From positions 434,001 through 498,000 of the forward strand of contig CBDBEN010000002.1 of NCBI GenBank assembly GCA_965204405.1: 64,000 nt of DNA, read 5' to 3'. Source of the DNA: JANQPX01 sp965204405. Its GTDB lineage: Bacteria > Pseudomonadota > Alphaproteobacteria > Geminicoccales > Geminicoccaceae. The notes under the pieces were generated by a model. The model was not told the DNA's origin, searched no databases, and was given only the letters and a program-made list of their open reading frames with translations. The position numbers were made by a program, and so were the translations under genes. Every line of letters begins with the position of its first letter. Position 1 is the stretch's first letter. Shown here one piece after another: positions 30,723 through 39,865 of the stretch.

Positions 30723-31484
30723 ATGCTCGAGACCAAGCTCAGTGTCAATCTGAACAAAGTCGCGCTTTTGCGAAATCAGCGGGATGTCGGCTATCCCTCC
30801 GTGCTCGACACCGCCCGCATGGTCGTCGCCGCCGGTGCCCATGGGGTCACCGTGCATCCCCGCCCGGATGAACGGCACATCCGGCGAAGCGATGTGCCTG
30901 CGCTGAAGGCGCTGCTTGGTTCGGAGCTGGCCGACGACATCGAATTCAACGTCGAAGGCTACCCGACGCCTGACTTCATCGCGCTGATCCGGGAAGTCAG
31001 GCCGGATCAGGTGACACTGGTGCCAGACGCGCCGGACCAAAGGACATCCGATCATGGCTGGGACGTCGCACAGCAACGAGATGTTCTGAGCGAAGTCATT
31101 GCTTTGCTCAAGCAAAGCGGTGCTCGCGTTTGCCTCTTCATGGATCCAGAGCCGGGAGACATGGCCAAGGTGGCCGCTTTAGGCGCAGATCGGATCGAGC
31201 TCTATACCGGCCCTTATGCCGAGATGTTCGAGAGTGGTGACGTTCGCGTGCTGTTGCAGCGCTATGCCGATGCTGCGGCGGCGGCAACCGAGGCCGGGCT
31301 TGGTATCAATGCCGGCCATGACCTCTCTCTCGACAACCTGCCGAGTTTCAGGCGGGCGCTGCCCATGCTCGCTGAAGTGAGTATCGGTCATGCGATCACG
31401 GCGGATGCGCTGCGAATAGGCTTTCCTGCCGCCGTCGAGGCTTATCTTCGCGCCCTCCAACCCGTCGCGGTCGAGCTCGATTAA
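30723..31484 (+). CDS. pdxJ: pyridoxine 5'-phosphate synthase
   Basis: A 253-residue TIM-barrel enzyme that joins 1-deoxy-D-xylulose 5-phosphate and 3-amino-1-hydroxyacetone 1-phosphate to pyridoxine 5'-phosphate. The opening LSVNLNKVALLRNQR, then THPRPDERHIRR-like HPRPDERHIRRSDV, FNVEGYP, QVTLVPDAP, IELYTGPYAEMF, GLGINAGHDLSLDNL and VSIGHA cover the known active-site loops. Length fits the family. Its last bases overlap the end of the convergent cyclase gene by 4 bp. A divergent MocR gene probably regulates it. Confidence 0.95.
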   Translation: MLETKLSVNLNKVALLRNQRDVGYPSVLDTARMVVAAGAHGVTVHPRPDERHIRRSDVPALKALLGSELADDIEFNVEGYPTPDFIALIREVRPDQVTLVPDAPDQRTSDHGWDVAQQRDVLSEVIALLKQSGARVCLFMDPEPGDMAKVAALGADRIELYTGPYAEMFESGDVRVLLQRYADAAAAATEAGLGINAGHDLSLDNLPSFRRALPMLAEVSIGHAITADALRIGFPAAVEAYLRALQPVAVELD

Positions 31485-34400
31485 GACGCTTTGTCAGGTA
31501 AAGAGGGCTGATAAGGCAAGAGCTGCATGCCCAGCTCCTTCGCCATTGAATTGGCTTTGGCGATATGCTTCTTGGCCTCTTTCTTCCGCCCGGCCTGCTC
31601 CTCCAATCGGCCCAGCCTCAGCTCCAAATTCGCTTGCAGCGGACGAAGGCCCAGCGTGTCGGCAAGAGACATGGCCGCTTCATAATTGGATTTTGCCGTC
31701 TCAATCGCCGCTGCTTCCGGCGAGGCTGCGATGATGTCGCCCAGGATCCGAAGGCCATAGGCTTCATGCCCGCGTTCGCCGCGTTTTCTGGCAAGCGCCA
31801 GGTTCCGGTTGGTGATCGTCAGGGCTTCGTCCATGCGTCCGGCAAGTCGATAGGCCTCGCCCAGCTGCATGCCCACCAGGGACCGGAACAGTCCAAGGCC
31901 CATGGAGGCGTAGAGGTCGCCCGCTTCCTCGAGTTGCTTGATGCCGTCTTCAAGGTTGCCGTCAAGCGCCAGCACATGCCCGTAAAAGCCTTTGATGAAG
32001 GGCGAGAGGTAGGTGAGGCTCCAGGCTTCGACCAGATCGACCGCGGATTTTAGGGCTTCGACGCCCTTATCGATCTCGCCCCGGATCTCGTAAAAATAGC
32101 CGAGATCGTAATAGACATGGGCGATATTGAAGGGATGGCCGACCTCTTCTGCGATCTGCAGCGCCTCGGTGCCCTGGGCGAGCCCATTGTCGAAATCGCC
32201 CCGCTCCGCCATCGACCAGGCGAGCCAGGATCGGGAAATTACCGCTGGAACGAAGGGCAGGCCGCAGCGTTCAAGGCTCAAATATCCCTTGAGACGCTTG
32301 CCGATGGCCAAAAACATCTCCTCGGCCCTGAGATAGTGGGCTGAGGTGACCAAGGGGCAGCCAAGATAGAAATGAGCCGCCACCTCCAGCGAAAGGTCAT
32401 CACTTTGCCGGGATACGGCGAGCGCCCGTTCGGCAGTCTCCAGGGCTTTTTCCGATCGCCCCAATTGCCAGAGACTGGCGCTTTCGAAAACCGAGACCCA
32501 GCCCTTGCGCACCGGATCGTCGAGCTTCTCGACAAAGCGCTCGGAATCGCCGAGATGGGAGAGAATGGCTTCGAAACGCCCGAGTGCCCAAAGCGCGTTT
32601 CTGAGTTCGAACCGAAGGTCGATGGTCCGCTCCAGCGTCTCCTTGGTTTCCGGAAGATTGACCGCGATCTGCAGCGCATGCTCGAACTGAGCCGCCGCTT
32701 CCCGAAGCGCGGCGCGGTCCATGGCCTTGACGCCGGACTGATGAGCATAGTGAAACGCTTTGTCCCAAAGCTCGGCTTGGGCGGCGTGATAGGCAAGCGT
32801 ATCAACACGTTCGATATTGGTGCTGTTGCTGTCGATCTCGAGGGCTCGGACGATCCTCGCATGAAGCTTCTGGCGCCGGCTTACCAGGATCGTGGCGTAG
32901 GCGGCATCCTGCACCAGGGAGTGTTTGAAACTGAAGGTCGCCTCGGGCAGACGGCCCCTCCGTATGACCAGACCGGAAATCACCAGGCGGTCGAGGTCGG
33001 CGCGCAGTTCCTGATCATTCCTACTGCTGACGATGCTGAGCAGATCGTAAGAAAACTCACGGCCGATCACGGCCCCTAGCTGCGCCGTTTCCTTGGCTTC
33101 TTCCAATCGATCCAACCTTGCCACCAGCGATGACTGCAGGGTCGCCGGGATGATCTCGCTGATCGGTGAACCATTCTCCGCGGAGACGGATTCCAGCACG
33201 GATTTCGTCAGCTCCTCGACATAGAGCGGCACGCCGTCCGATCGGATCACGATCTGCTCGACGATCGCATCCAGCATCTCGGGCCCGGCGACCGATTGTG
33301 CGATTTCGGCTGCCTGGCCACGCCCAAGCCGGTTCAGAGTCAGGAGGTTGACATGGGTATGCTCCGGCCAGGGCGGGGTGAAGTCCGGGCGGTAGGTGAT
33401 CAGCATGTAAACGGGATGATCGACGATCCGCGACATGATCTCGCCGATAAACTCGGCCATCGACGGGTCGCTCCAATGAACATCCTCGATCACGCAAAGG
33501 ACCGGCTTTTTATGGCTTTGCTCGAGGACCTGACCGATCAGGATGTCGATGATGCGGTTCCTCAGCTGCTGCGGCGACAGCTCTTCAGGTCCGTAGCGCA
33601 TCGTGCCCGGAAGCGAGAGAAGGGCTGCAAAAACCGGGCCCACCGCGCTGACCTCCAGGCTGTTGCTCGAAAGCAGGGCCTCTAGTTTGTCCAGCTTGGT
33701 CTCGGCAGCATCCGCCGATGAAAAGCCTGCGTTCCTGCGAAGACTCTGCACCACGGGATGGAAGGCGCTGTTGGTATGGTGGGGCGAGCATTGATAATGA
33801 TAGTGGATGCAGACGTCGTCACCGATGCGGTGCCGGAAATCCTGAACGGTGCGTGACTTGCCGATGCCGGCCTCGCCTGAGAGGAGCACCACCTGGCCCT
33901 CGCCGGCCTTGGCCCGTTCCCAGCCTTCGCTCAACAGACCGAGTTCATGCTCGCGCCCGACCAGGTCGGTGAGACTGCCGCCGCGGGATGCCTCGAACCG
34001 GCTTTCCACGGCAGCCTCGCCCACGACGCGCCACGCCTGAACCGGTTCGTCGAAGCCTTTGAGGTCGAACCTGCCGATATCCTCGAACTCGAAGGCAGTG
34101 CCGACCAGGGCGTGGGTCGAGCTGCTGATCACGATCTTGCCGGTATTCGCGATCCCCTGAAGACGCGCGGCGAGATTGGGGGTCTCGCCGATCACCGCTT
34201 CCCGCTCGCTGGTGGTGTCCCCCAACAGCTCGCCCACCACCACCTCGCCGGAGGCAATACCGACGCGGGCTTCGAGGTTTTCCTTGTCGTCCAGCTTGAC
34301 GCTCTCAACGCCGGCAATGGCATCGAGGGCAGCGCGGATGGCACGTTCGGCCTGATCTTCATAGGCACGCGGCCAGCCGAAATAGGAGAGAACACCATCG

Positions 34401-34849
34401 CCCAAAAACTTGGCGACATGACCGTCATAACCAATCACTGCAGAGGCAACGGCATTCCGATAACGCTTCAGGATATCGCTCAGATCTTCGGGGTCCAAGC
34501 GGCGGGACAATGGTGTGGAGCCGACGAGATCGCAGAACATCACGGTCAGCAGCCGGCGCTCGGCACTTGATCGTTCCGTTCGTGCAGCAGTGCCCCCCCC
34601 TTCGCCAGCCATTGCGACCGGCGGAGCAGGCTCACTGCCTGGGTCCTTAAGCGATGCCAGCAGGATGCGCCGATGGCCGAGCGACAGGCCAAGGTCCCGC
34701 AAATCCTGATCGGTCAGATAAGCAAGGCTCTTCAGATCAACATCGTTGTCCTTGAAAACCTTACCATATTGTTCAAGACCAAGCCTTTTGAGCCAAGCTA
34801 TCAGCGTGTCACTCAACACTGCTCTCCAAGTGCCGGCAACCGTTCTCAT
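31481..34849 (-). CDS. SAM domain, class III adenylate/guanylate cyclase, AAA ATPase and TPR protein
   Basis: A 1122-residue soluble signalling protein. A SAM domain (about 15-70, LIAWLKRLGLEQYGKVFKDN) is followed by a class III cyclase domain (about 95-260) with the metal-binding FCDLVGSTPLSRRL and KFLGDGVLSYFGWP. An AAA_16/STAND-type ATPase then starts with VVLLSGEAGIGKS (near 320-335), and TPR-like repeats extend to the C-terminus. The family is common in alphaproteobacteria and is presumed to make cAMP or cGMP on ligand binding; the ligand is unknown. ATG 34849 is preferred to the adjoining TTG. It converges with pdxJ, overlapping 4 bp. Confidence 0.9.
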   Translation of the reverse strand: MRTVAGTWRAVLSDTLIAWLKRLGLEQYGKVFKDNDVDLKSLAYLTDQDLRDLGLSLGHRRILLASLKDPGSEPAPPVAMAGEGGGTAARTERSSAERRLLTVMFCDLVGSTPLSRRLDPEDLSDILKRYRNAVASAVIGYDGHVAKFLGDGVLSYFGWPRAYEDQAERAIRAALDAIAGVESVKLDDKENLEARVGIASGEVVVGELLGDTTSEREAVIGETPNLAARLQGIANTGKIVISSSTHALVGTAFEFEDIGRFDLKGFDEPVQAWRVVGEAAVESRFEASRGGSLTDLVGREHELGLLSEGWERAKAGEGQVVLLSGEAGIGKSRTVQDFRHRIGDDVCIHYHYQCSPHHTNSAFHPVVQSLRRNAGFSSADAAETKLDKLEALLSSNSLEVSAVGPVFAALLSLPGTMRYGPEELSPQQLRNRIIDILIGQVLEQSHKKPVLCVIEDVHWSDPSMAEFIGEIMSRIVDHPVYMLITYRPDFTPPWPEHTHVNLLTLNRLGRGQAAEIAQSVAGPEMLDAIVEQIVIRSDGVPLYVEELTKSVLESVSAENGSPISEIIPATLQSSLVARLDRLEEAKETAQLGAVIGREFSYDLLSIVSSRNDQELRADLDRLVISGLVIRRGRLPEATFSFKHSLVQDAAYATILVSRRQKLHARIVRALEIDSNSTNIERVDTLAYHAAQAELWDKAFHYAHQSGVKAMDRAALREAAAQFEHALQIAVNLPETKETLERTIDLRFELRNALWALGRFEAILSHLGDSERFVEKLDDPVRKGWVSVFESASLWQLGRSEKALETAERALAVSRQSDDLSLEVAAHFYLGCPLVTSAHYLRAEEMFLAIGKRLKGYLSLERCGLPFVPAVISRSWLAWSMAERGDFDNGLAQGTEALQIAEEVGHPFNIAHVYYDLGYFYEIRGEIDKGVEALKSAVDLVEAWSLTYLSPFIKGFYGHVLALDGNLEDGIKQLEEAGDLYASMGLGLFRSLVGMQLGEAYRLAGRMDEALTITNRNLALARKRGERGHEAYGLRILGDIIAASPEAAAIETAKSNYEAAMSLADTLGLRPLQANLELRLGRLEEQAGRKKEAKKHIAKANSMAKELGMQLLPYQPSLPDKAS

Positions 34850-35020
34850 CAATCCTGTAGCAATGTATTCACAAGGACTTTATGCAAAAACTCGATCAAA
34901 TTGCTACTTTAAAGTGGGCATAAGAAGAGTTTTTCTCCCAATGGTGCGCTTTGTCGAGCAGCCGAAGGGAGAGACGGCCCCGGCTTGTTCGGGATAGGTT
35001 TGAGCGGATCGACGCCGCCG

Positions 35021-36478
35021 TCAGGAAGGGCTGCCGGAGGACTTTCTGCCCATGACCACGGTCATGAACTCATTGGCATAGTCGCGGCGCAGCAGCATGA
35101 TCGTGCTGCAGAAAAGCAAGGCGCCGAGGGCTATCGATAAAAGCAGAGTCCAAGTCGGCGCGAGTTGGTCGAGGGCAAAGTGTCGGGCAGCGATCAGCCC
35201 GCCCACCATCAAGAATGCCGCCGTCCAGATGGGCAAAAGATCGCGGCCGAGATGAACGAGGTCGACCTTGAGGCGCTTGCGCAGCATGAGGAAGTAGACC
35301 GGCATGAGGGACATATTGGCAATGCCGCCGGCGAGCGCCGTTGCCGCAATGCCCTTTGGCGCCGCGTAAGCGATGGCGGCGGCGAAGACCACGGCGTTGA
35401 GCACTGATAATCGAAGAACGGTCGATGACAGGTCGACCGACAGCATGACTTGATTAGCGATCAGCGAGAGTGCGTAGAAAATGCTGAACAGGCATAGAAT
35501 TCTAAAGGGCTGAATGCTGCCCAGCCATTCGGCGCCGAAGACCATCGGAATAAACAGATCAGCCGTCATCGACATGCCGAAAAAGATCGGCAGGCATACC
35601 AGGCAGGTCAGCCTGAAGGTCGAGATGATCGCCGCATGGTGCCGCGGCACGTCGTGCTGCAGGCGCGACAGGACCGGCAGTCCGATCTTCTGAATTGAAT
35701 AATAAGTGAGCTGGCCGACCGTGATCAAAATGCGGGTGGCCAGAAAATAGAGGCCGACCTGCCTCGACGGCAGGTAGAATCCGAGAAATAGGACGTCCAC
35801 CTGACGAAGGCTGAAGCGCAGGATCGCGGCTGCAATGGTGTTGAGGCTGAACTTGGTCAGCTTTCGAACGTGATCGATCGCGATGAAGAGCTTCGGCACC
35901 CAGCGCGCGCATATCAGAAACATTGCCGTGCTGATGATCGCATAAGCCCATTGCTGCCCGACCAGGCTCCAGACCTTGTAGTCAAGAACAGCCATGATGG
36001 CGGCGACCACGGCACCGCAGATCGTGGCAAAGATGGATGCCATCGCGAAGGCTTTGAGCTGCAGGTCCCGCCTGAGCTTGGCCTGCAGGATACCGCTGCC
36101 TGCATAGATCAGCAAAAGGGGCGCTATCGCTCTCAAGACCGGCCCGAACCGAGGCTCGGAAAAGATCCGGGCAATCGCCTCCGAGGCCAGGATCAGCAGG
36201 AGGGCCGCGATGGCGGCAAGCACGACGTTCATCCAGAACGCGCTGGAAAAATAGGTCTCGTCGATGCCGTCTCGCTGGATGAGCGCCTCGCCGACGCCCT
36301 GGGAGAGAATCAATTGCGCGATCAGGACCAGGATGGTGGCCAGCGCGATTACGCCGAAATGTTCGGGTGCCAGCAAGCGGGTCAGGATGAGAAAGGAGCA
36401 AAAGGCAAAAAACTCTGCGCCGACGACCTCGATGATGCGCCAAACAATACCGATCTTGATCTGGTTAACCTGAAACAT
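35021..36478 (-). CDS. polysaccharide/oligosaccharide flippase (Wzx, MOP superfamily)
   Basis: A 485-residue membrane protein with about 12-14 helices. Sections such as FCSFLILTRLLAPEHFGVIA, GVGEALIQRDGIDETYFSSA and FWMNVVLAAIAALLLILASE match WzxC-like exporters that flip lipid-linked repeat units across the inner membrane. The start at 36478 has AGGAG 13 bases upstream; a longer frame from 36592 lacks support. No glycosyltransferase lies beside it, so the glycan cannot be named. Confidence 0.85.
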   Translation of the reverse strand: MFQVNQIKIGIVWRIIEVVGAEFFAFCSFLILTRLLAPEHFGVIALATILVLIAQLILSQGVGEALIQRDGIDETYFSSAFWMNVVLAAIAALLLILASEAIARIFSEPRFGPVLRAIAPLLLIYAGSGILQAKLRRDLQLKAFAMASIFATICGAVVAAIMAVLDYKVWSLVGQQWAYAIISTAMFLICARWVPKLFIAIDHVRKLTKFSLNTIAAAILRFSLRQVDVLFLGFYLPSRQVGLYFLATRILITVGQLTYYSIQKIGLPVLSRLQHDVPRHHAAIISTFRLTCLVCLPIFFGMSMTADLFIPMVFGAEWLGSIQPFRILCLFSIFYALSLIANQVMLSVDLSSTVLRLSVLNAVVFAAAIAYAAPKGIAATALAGGIANMSLMPVYFLMLRKRLKVDLVHLGRDLLPIWTAAFLMVGGLIAARHFALDQLAPTWTLLLSIALGALLFCSTIMLLRRDYANEFMTVVMGRKSSGSPS

Positions 36479-36738
36479 GCGCTCGTGTTGTCTCCTAACG
36501 AGGATCATTTGGCCGCGATAGGCTATCAGGCACCGCAAACTGTCAAGCGTAAGGCGGACATTCCCGCGGCTCATAGTATCATTGGCGGTCACCGGGCCGC
36601 CTGGAGGCCGAGGATCGATCGGGTTTTCCAGCTTGACCCCATCCTGAAGCCACCATGGCGAACGCCTCTTTGTGCACGGGGGCTGGGGAAGCCGCCATCC
36701 GTCAGGAGGGCAAAACGCAGGATCCCAGGGACCGGATG

Positions 36739-36786
36739 GCTAGAGCATTTTTCGACTTTATGAAGTCAACCGGAACATGCTCTAGC
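36739..36786. repeat. interspersed palindromic repeat with nested hairpin, full copy
   Basis: Outer arms GCTAGAGCAT (36739-36748) and ATGCTCTAGC (36777-36786) pair perfectly. An inner hairpin has arms GACTT (36754) and AAGTC (to 36767). It lies in the 585-bp stretch 36479-37063, which otherwise shows no gene or recognisable site apart from the start regions of the two flanking genes. A partial copy is at 28892-28920. The shape is that of a short REP-like or MITE-like repeat. Confidence 0.65.
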
Positions 36787-37063
36787 GTGACTTGGCTCCA
36801 TGAAAATGGGATGAATCAAAGCCGGGTTGATCAAAAATGGCGTGGACAAACGAGCAAGTTTCCCGATCAGGCCTCTAGACAACAACAAGCGAGGACCGGT
36901 CCGATGACGACTGGCGATGATCAGGGAAAACATGCTACCTGATCGGCACTGATTGTATCGTGGCCGCTTCAAGCCGATGGCATCGGGTTCATGCTACGAT
37001 CCGGGAACAGCCAACCCAAATACGGCAATGCAAGCGGCGGGGCCAGCCGGTCCTTGGGAGTGA

Positions 37064-37960
37064 ATGATGAAGAAAGTAGGCGTCATCGGCCTTGGCGACA
37101 TGGGCTCGGGCCTGGCCAAGAATCTGATTGCGGGTGGTTTCGACGTTGCCGGCTTCGATCTCTCGAGGCCGCGCCTCGATGCTTTTTCGGCGATGGGCGG
37201 TAAAGCCCTTGCATCGCCGGCTGCCGTTGGTGCCGAGACCGAGGCCGTGTTCGTCATGGTCATGAATGGCGATCAGGCCAAGTCGGTGATTCTCGGCGAC
37301 GGGCTGAAGTCCAGCATGAAACCGGGCGGCGTCATCCTGCTGACAGCCACGATCAAACCCGCCGAGGCGAAGGAGATTGCTGACGGTCTTGCCGGCAGCG
37401 GTCTGGAGATGATCGACAGTCCGGTGAGCGGCGGCTATCCGGGCGCCCAAGGCGGCACGCTCACCATGATGGCGGCCGGCAAAGACGAGATTCTCGATCA
37501 TTGCCGACCGATCATGGAGGCCGTGGGCGAGAACATCTACCGGGTCGGCGATGCCGTCGGCATGGGGCAGACAGTGAAAGCCTGCCTGCAGTCGGTGATG
37601 GGCTCCATCGTCACGGCCGTCGCGGAAGCGGCCGCCCTTGCCGCCAAGGCCGGTGTCGACGGCGGGGCCTTCCATGAGGTGCTGAGTACGTCATCCGCCG
37701 GCTGCGGCATTGCCAACAACACGATTTCCAACATTGTCGACCGCCAATTCGAAGGCACGGGCAGCCATATCGGCACCCTCTACAAGGATGTCACCATCAG
37801 CATGGACTTGGCGCAAAGGATGGGCGTGCCCCTATTCACCGCCTCGGCCGCGATGCAGCTCCTGCAGGCAGGGATCACCAAATATCCAGGCGGCGACAAC
37901 TGGGTCGTGACCCGCATCACCGAAGAAGTGGTCGGCGCTGAACTCAAGCGGCGCCCTTAG
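37064..37960 (+). CDS. beta-hydroxyacid dehydrogenase (3-hydroxyisobutyrate / L-threonate type)
   Basis: A 298-residue NAD(P)-dependent enzyme. The Rossmann motif is VGVIGLGDMGSGLAKNLI, the substrate loop is DSPVSGGYPGAQGG, and the catalytic lysine lies in GMGQTVKACLQ. The section MKPGGVILLTATIKPAEAKE recalls L-threonate dehydrogenases (LtnD), but the substrate is not certain. A second ATG three bases on fits the GGGAG ribosome site slightly better. With the lactonase and aldolase genes downstream it suggests sugar-acid breakdown. Its stop begins hairpin repeat copy 2. Confidence 0.85.
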   Translation: MMKKVGVIGLGDMGSGLAKNLIAGGFDVAGFDLSRPRLDAFSAMGGKALASPAAVGAETEAVFVMVMNGDQAKSVILGDGLKSSMKPGGVILLTATIKPAEAKEIADGLAGSGLEMIDSPVSGGYPGAQGGTLTMMAAGKDEILDHCRPIMEAVGENIYRVGDAVGMGQTVKACLQSVMGSIVTAVAEAAALAAKAGVDGGAFHEVLSTSSAGCGIANNTISNIVDRQFEGTGSHIGTLYKDVTISMDLAQRMGVPLFTASAAMQLLQAGITKYPGGDNWVVTRITEEVVGAELKRRP

Positions 37961-37987
37961 TGGTATGACCACCTCATTTGGTTGCCG
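37958..37987 (+). repeat. stop-codon-anchored hairpin repeat, copy 2
   Basis: The repeat starts at the TAG of the dehydrogenase gene. The hairpin GTGGT-ATG-ACCAC is followed by TCATTTGGTT one base later, as in copy 1 (20704-20733). The two copies agree at about 24 of 30 positions, and the paired stem change keeps the hairpin. Confidence 0.6.
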
Positions 37988-38068
37988 CCGCCATCGTCAG
38001 GATTGACGGTATGCGGCCAAGTTTTGTGGGGTATGATCAACATGAAGGCAGACCACGATCGTTAGCTG

Positions 38069-39007
38069 TTGAATTCCCAAAGCCTGCTCCAGACCACCCG
38101 AGATGAGGATCGTCCCTTGAGTGTTGAGATTGAATGCGTCGTCGATGCCCATGCCAAGACGGGCGAGGGGGCCTTTTGGGATGTCGAAAGCCAGCGGCTT
38201 TACTGGGTCGATATCCCGGAAGGTCAGGTGAATATTTTTGATCCTGAAAGCGGTGACAATCAGCACTACCAGCTCGATGAGCCAGTTGGCTGCCTGGCAC
38301 CCAGCATCAAGGGTGATCTGATCCTCGCTACCCAATCCGGCTTTTGGCGGTTCGATCCGCAAACCGGTAAAAAAACCGCCCTCCATGACCCGGAAGCCCA
38401 TCTTCCCGGCAACCGCTTCAATGATGGCGCCACCGATCCCAAAGGGCGGCTCTGGGCCGGCACCATGCAGGATAACGGACAGCCGGCGGATGCGGTCGGT
38501 GCGTTCTACTGCCTCGACACGGATCTGACGTCCAAACGCTGGATCGACGGCATCTATACCACCAACGGCCTTTCCTTCAGCCCGGATGGCCGCACCATCT
38601 ATTGCGCCGACAGCAACCGATCCGTGCAAACCATCTGGGCGGCCGACTATGACCTGGACAGCGGTACGCCTGGTGAGCGGCGCGTGTTCTTCGACAGCCG
38701 TGAGGTCGATGGCCGCCCCGACGGCGGCACCGTCGATGCCGACGGCTGCTACTGGATGGCCGGTGTCGGCGGCTGGCAATTGGTGCGTCTGACGCCCGCT
38801 GGAAAGATCGACCGCATCATCGAGCTGCCGGTGGAGCGCCCCTCCAAGCCGATGTTCGGCGGGGCGAGGCTCGACACCCTCTACGTTACCTCGATCGGCA
38901 CGGGCCTGACCTCCGGCACGGAGGAAAAACAGCCCCACGCCGGTGGCCTCTTCGCCATCAGCGGCCTCGGTACCATGGGGCTCCCACAACCCCGCTTCGG
39001 CGGCTAA
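38069..39007 (+). CDS. SMP-30/gluconolactonase family lactonase
   Basis: A protein of up to 312 residues forming a six-bladed propeller that hydrolyses sugar lactones. The metal ligands are visible: the glutamate in KTGEGAFWDVES, the asparagine in NRFNDGATDPKGRLWAGTM, the asparagine in YTTNGLSFSPDGR and the aspartate in RPDGGTVDADGCYWMAG. The start is uncertain: the listed TTG has little support, and TTG 38117 or nearby would remove an unstructured lead. It follows a beta-hydroxyacid dehydrogenase and precedes an aldolase, which fits a sugar-acid route. Its stop begins repeat copy 3. Confidence 0.88.
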   Translation: MNSQSLLQTTRDEDRPLSVEIECVVDAHAKTGEGAFWDVESQRLYWVDIPEGQVNIFDPESGDNQHYQLDEPVGCLAPSIKGDLILATQSGFWRFDPQTGKKTALHDPEAHLPGNRFNDGATDPKGRLWAGTMQDNGQPADAVGAFYCLDTDLTSKRWIDGIYTTNGLSFSPDGRTIYCADSNRSVQTIWAADYDLDSGTPGERRVFFDSREVDGRPDGGTVDADGCYWMAGVGGWQLVRLTPAGKIDRIIELPVERPSKPMFGGARLDTLYVTSIGTGLTSGTEEKQPHAGGLFAISGLGTMGLPQPRFGG

Positions 39008-39034
39008 TGGTATGACCTTATTCGTTTTCGGTGG
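39005..39034 (+). repeat. stop-codon-anchored hairpin repeat, diverged copy 3
   Basis: It starts at the TAA of the lactonase gene with TAATGGTATGACCTTATTC. The inner stem GGT-ATG-ACC is kept but the outer pairs are lost. It shares the position and core of copies 1 and 2, so it is probably a decayed member. Confidence 0.45.
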
Positions 39035-39150
39035 CAGTGAGTTCTTCGATCGGCAGAACACGATAACGTGACTTTGATTTCGTGACGTCGATGGTCTAAT
39101 GTCGCCGGCCGTACCCCTCCGCCAACCAACAAATCAAGACCAAGACTGGA

Positions 39151-39756
39151 ATGATGAAACACGAGTGGGGACCTTCAGAGGACGTCAGGCAGGAATTCCC
39201 TAAACTGGAAATACCGCAGGCCCTGCGCGTTCAGGCTCTGGAGAAGTCGTTGCCCGCCATAGGGCTGTCATTCTGTATCGCCGCGCTGATCGTTGTTGTT
39301 CTGATCGCCATCGGCCTCGGACCGAAGAAGGCTCTTGGTTTTTTCGCGGTCACGACCGCAGCCGGTATTGTCTGTATGGGCTTGCGGTCATTCCTGCTGG
39401 GGCGGCGAACCGTCGATCATGTGACGCGCTGCGGACTGGCTGCCATGAGCCTGGTTATGGCAGGCTCATGGGGTAGCGTCGCCCTATTTGTCTATCATCA
39501 GCCCGGTATGATCATACCGTTGCACCTCATGGTCATCCTGCTGGCCTGCGGCGGTCTCATGATGGTGACGCTTTCCGCCCAGTGCTTCTGTGCGACCATC
39601 GTAGGCGCGGCCGCTCTATTCGCCCCCTTTGTCTATGTGCTTTTCACGCAGAACCCGGATGACTGGCTCATTTACCTTTTCAGTTCAGCCTTATGCTTCT
39701 TCATCGTTGTCGGCTTCGGTTATCATGCCAATACCCAAGCGGAACGTTTTATGTAG
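39151..39756 (+). CDS. six-helix membrane protein, possible orphan sensor module
   Basis: A 201-residue protein with a charged N-terminus and about six hydrophobic helices in pairs (for example LSFCIAALIVVVLIAIGLG, MVILLACGGLMMVTLSAQCF, and LFSSALCFFIVVGFGYHAN). This layout resembles the N-terminal membrane sensor domains of diguanylate cyclases and kinases, and the sequence stops right after the last helix (HANTQAERFM) where a signalling domain would begin. The output domain may have been lost, or the protein may stand alone. No function is assigned. Confidence 0.6.
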   Translation: MMKHEWGPSEDVRQEFPKLEIPQALRVQALEKSLPAIGLSFCIAALIVVVLIAIGLGPKKALGFFAVTTAAGIVCMGLRSFLLGRRTVDHVTRCGLAAMSLVMAGSWGSVALFVYHQPGMIIPLHLMVILLACGGLMMVTLSAQCFCATIVGAAALFAPFVYVLFTQNPDDWLIYLFSSALCFFIVVGFGYHANTQAERFM

Positions 39757-39865
39757 CGGTTCAAGGCAGCCTGGACCGGAAGCTTGTTGTGTCCCTGGCG
39801 CTTGAACGGCACCACGCGTCATGGTTCAAGATGAAGGCGGCATGGAAATAAAAAGGGAAAAAAAC

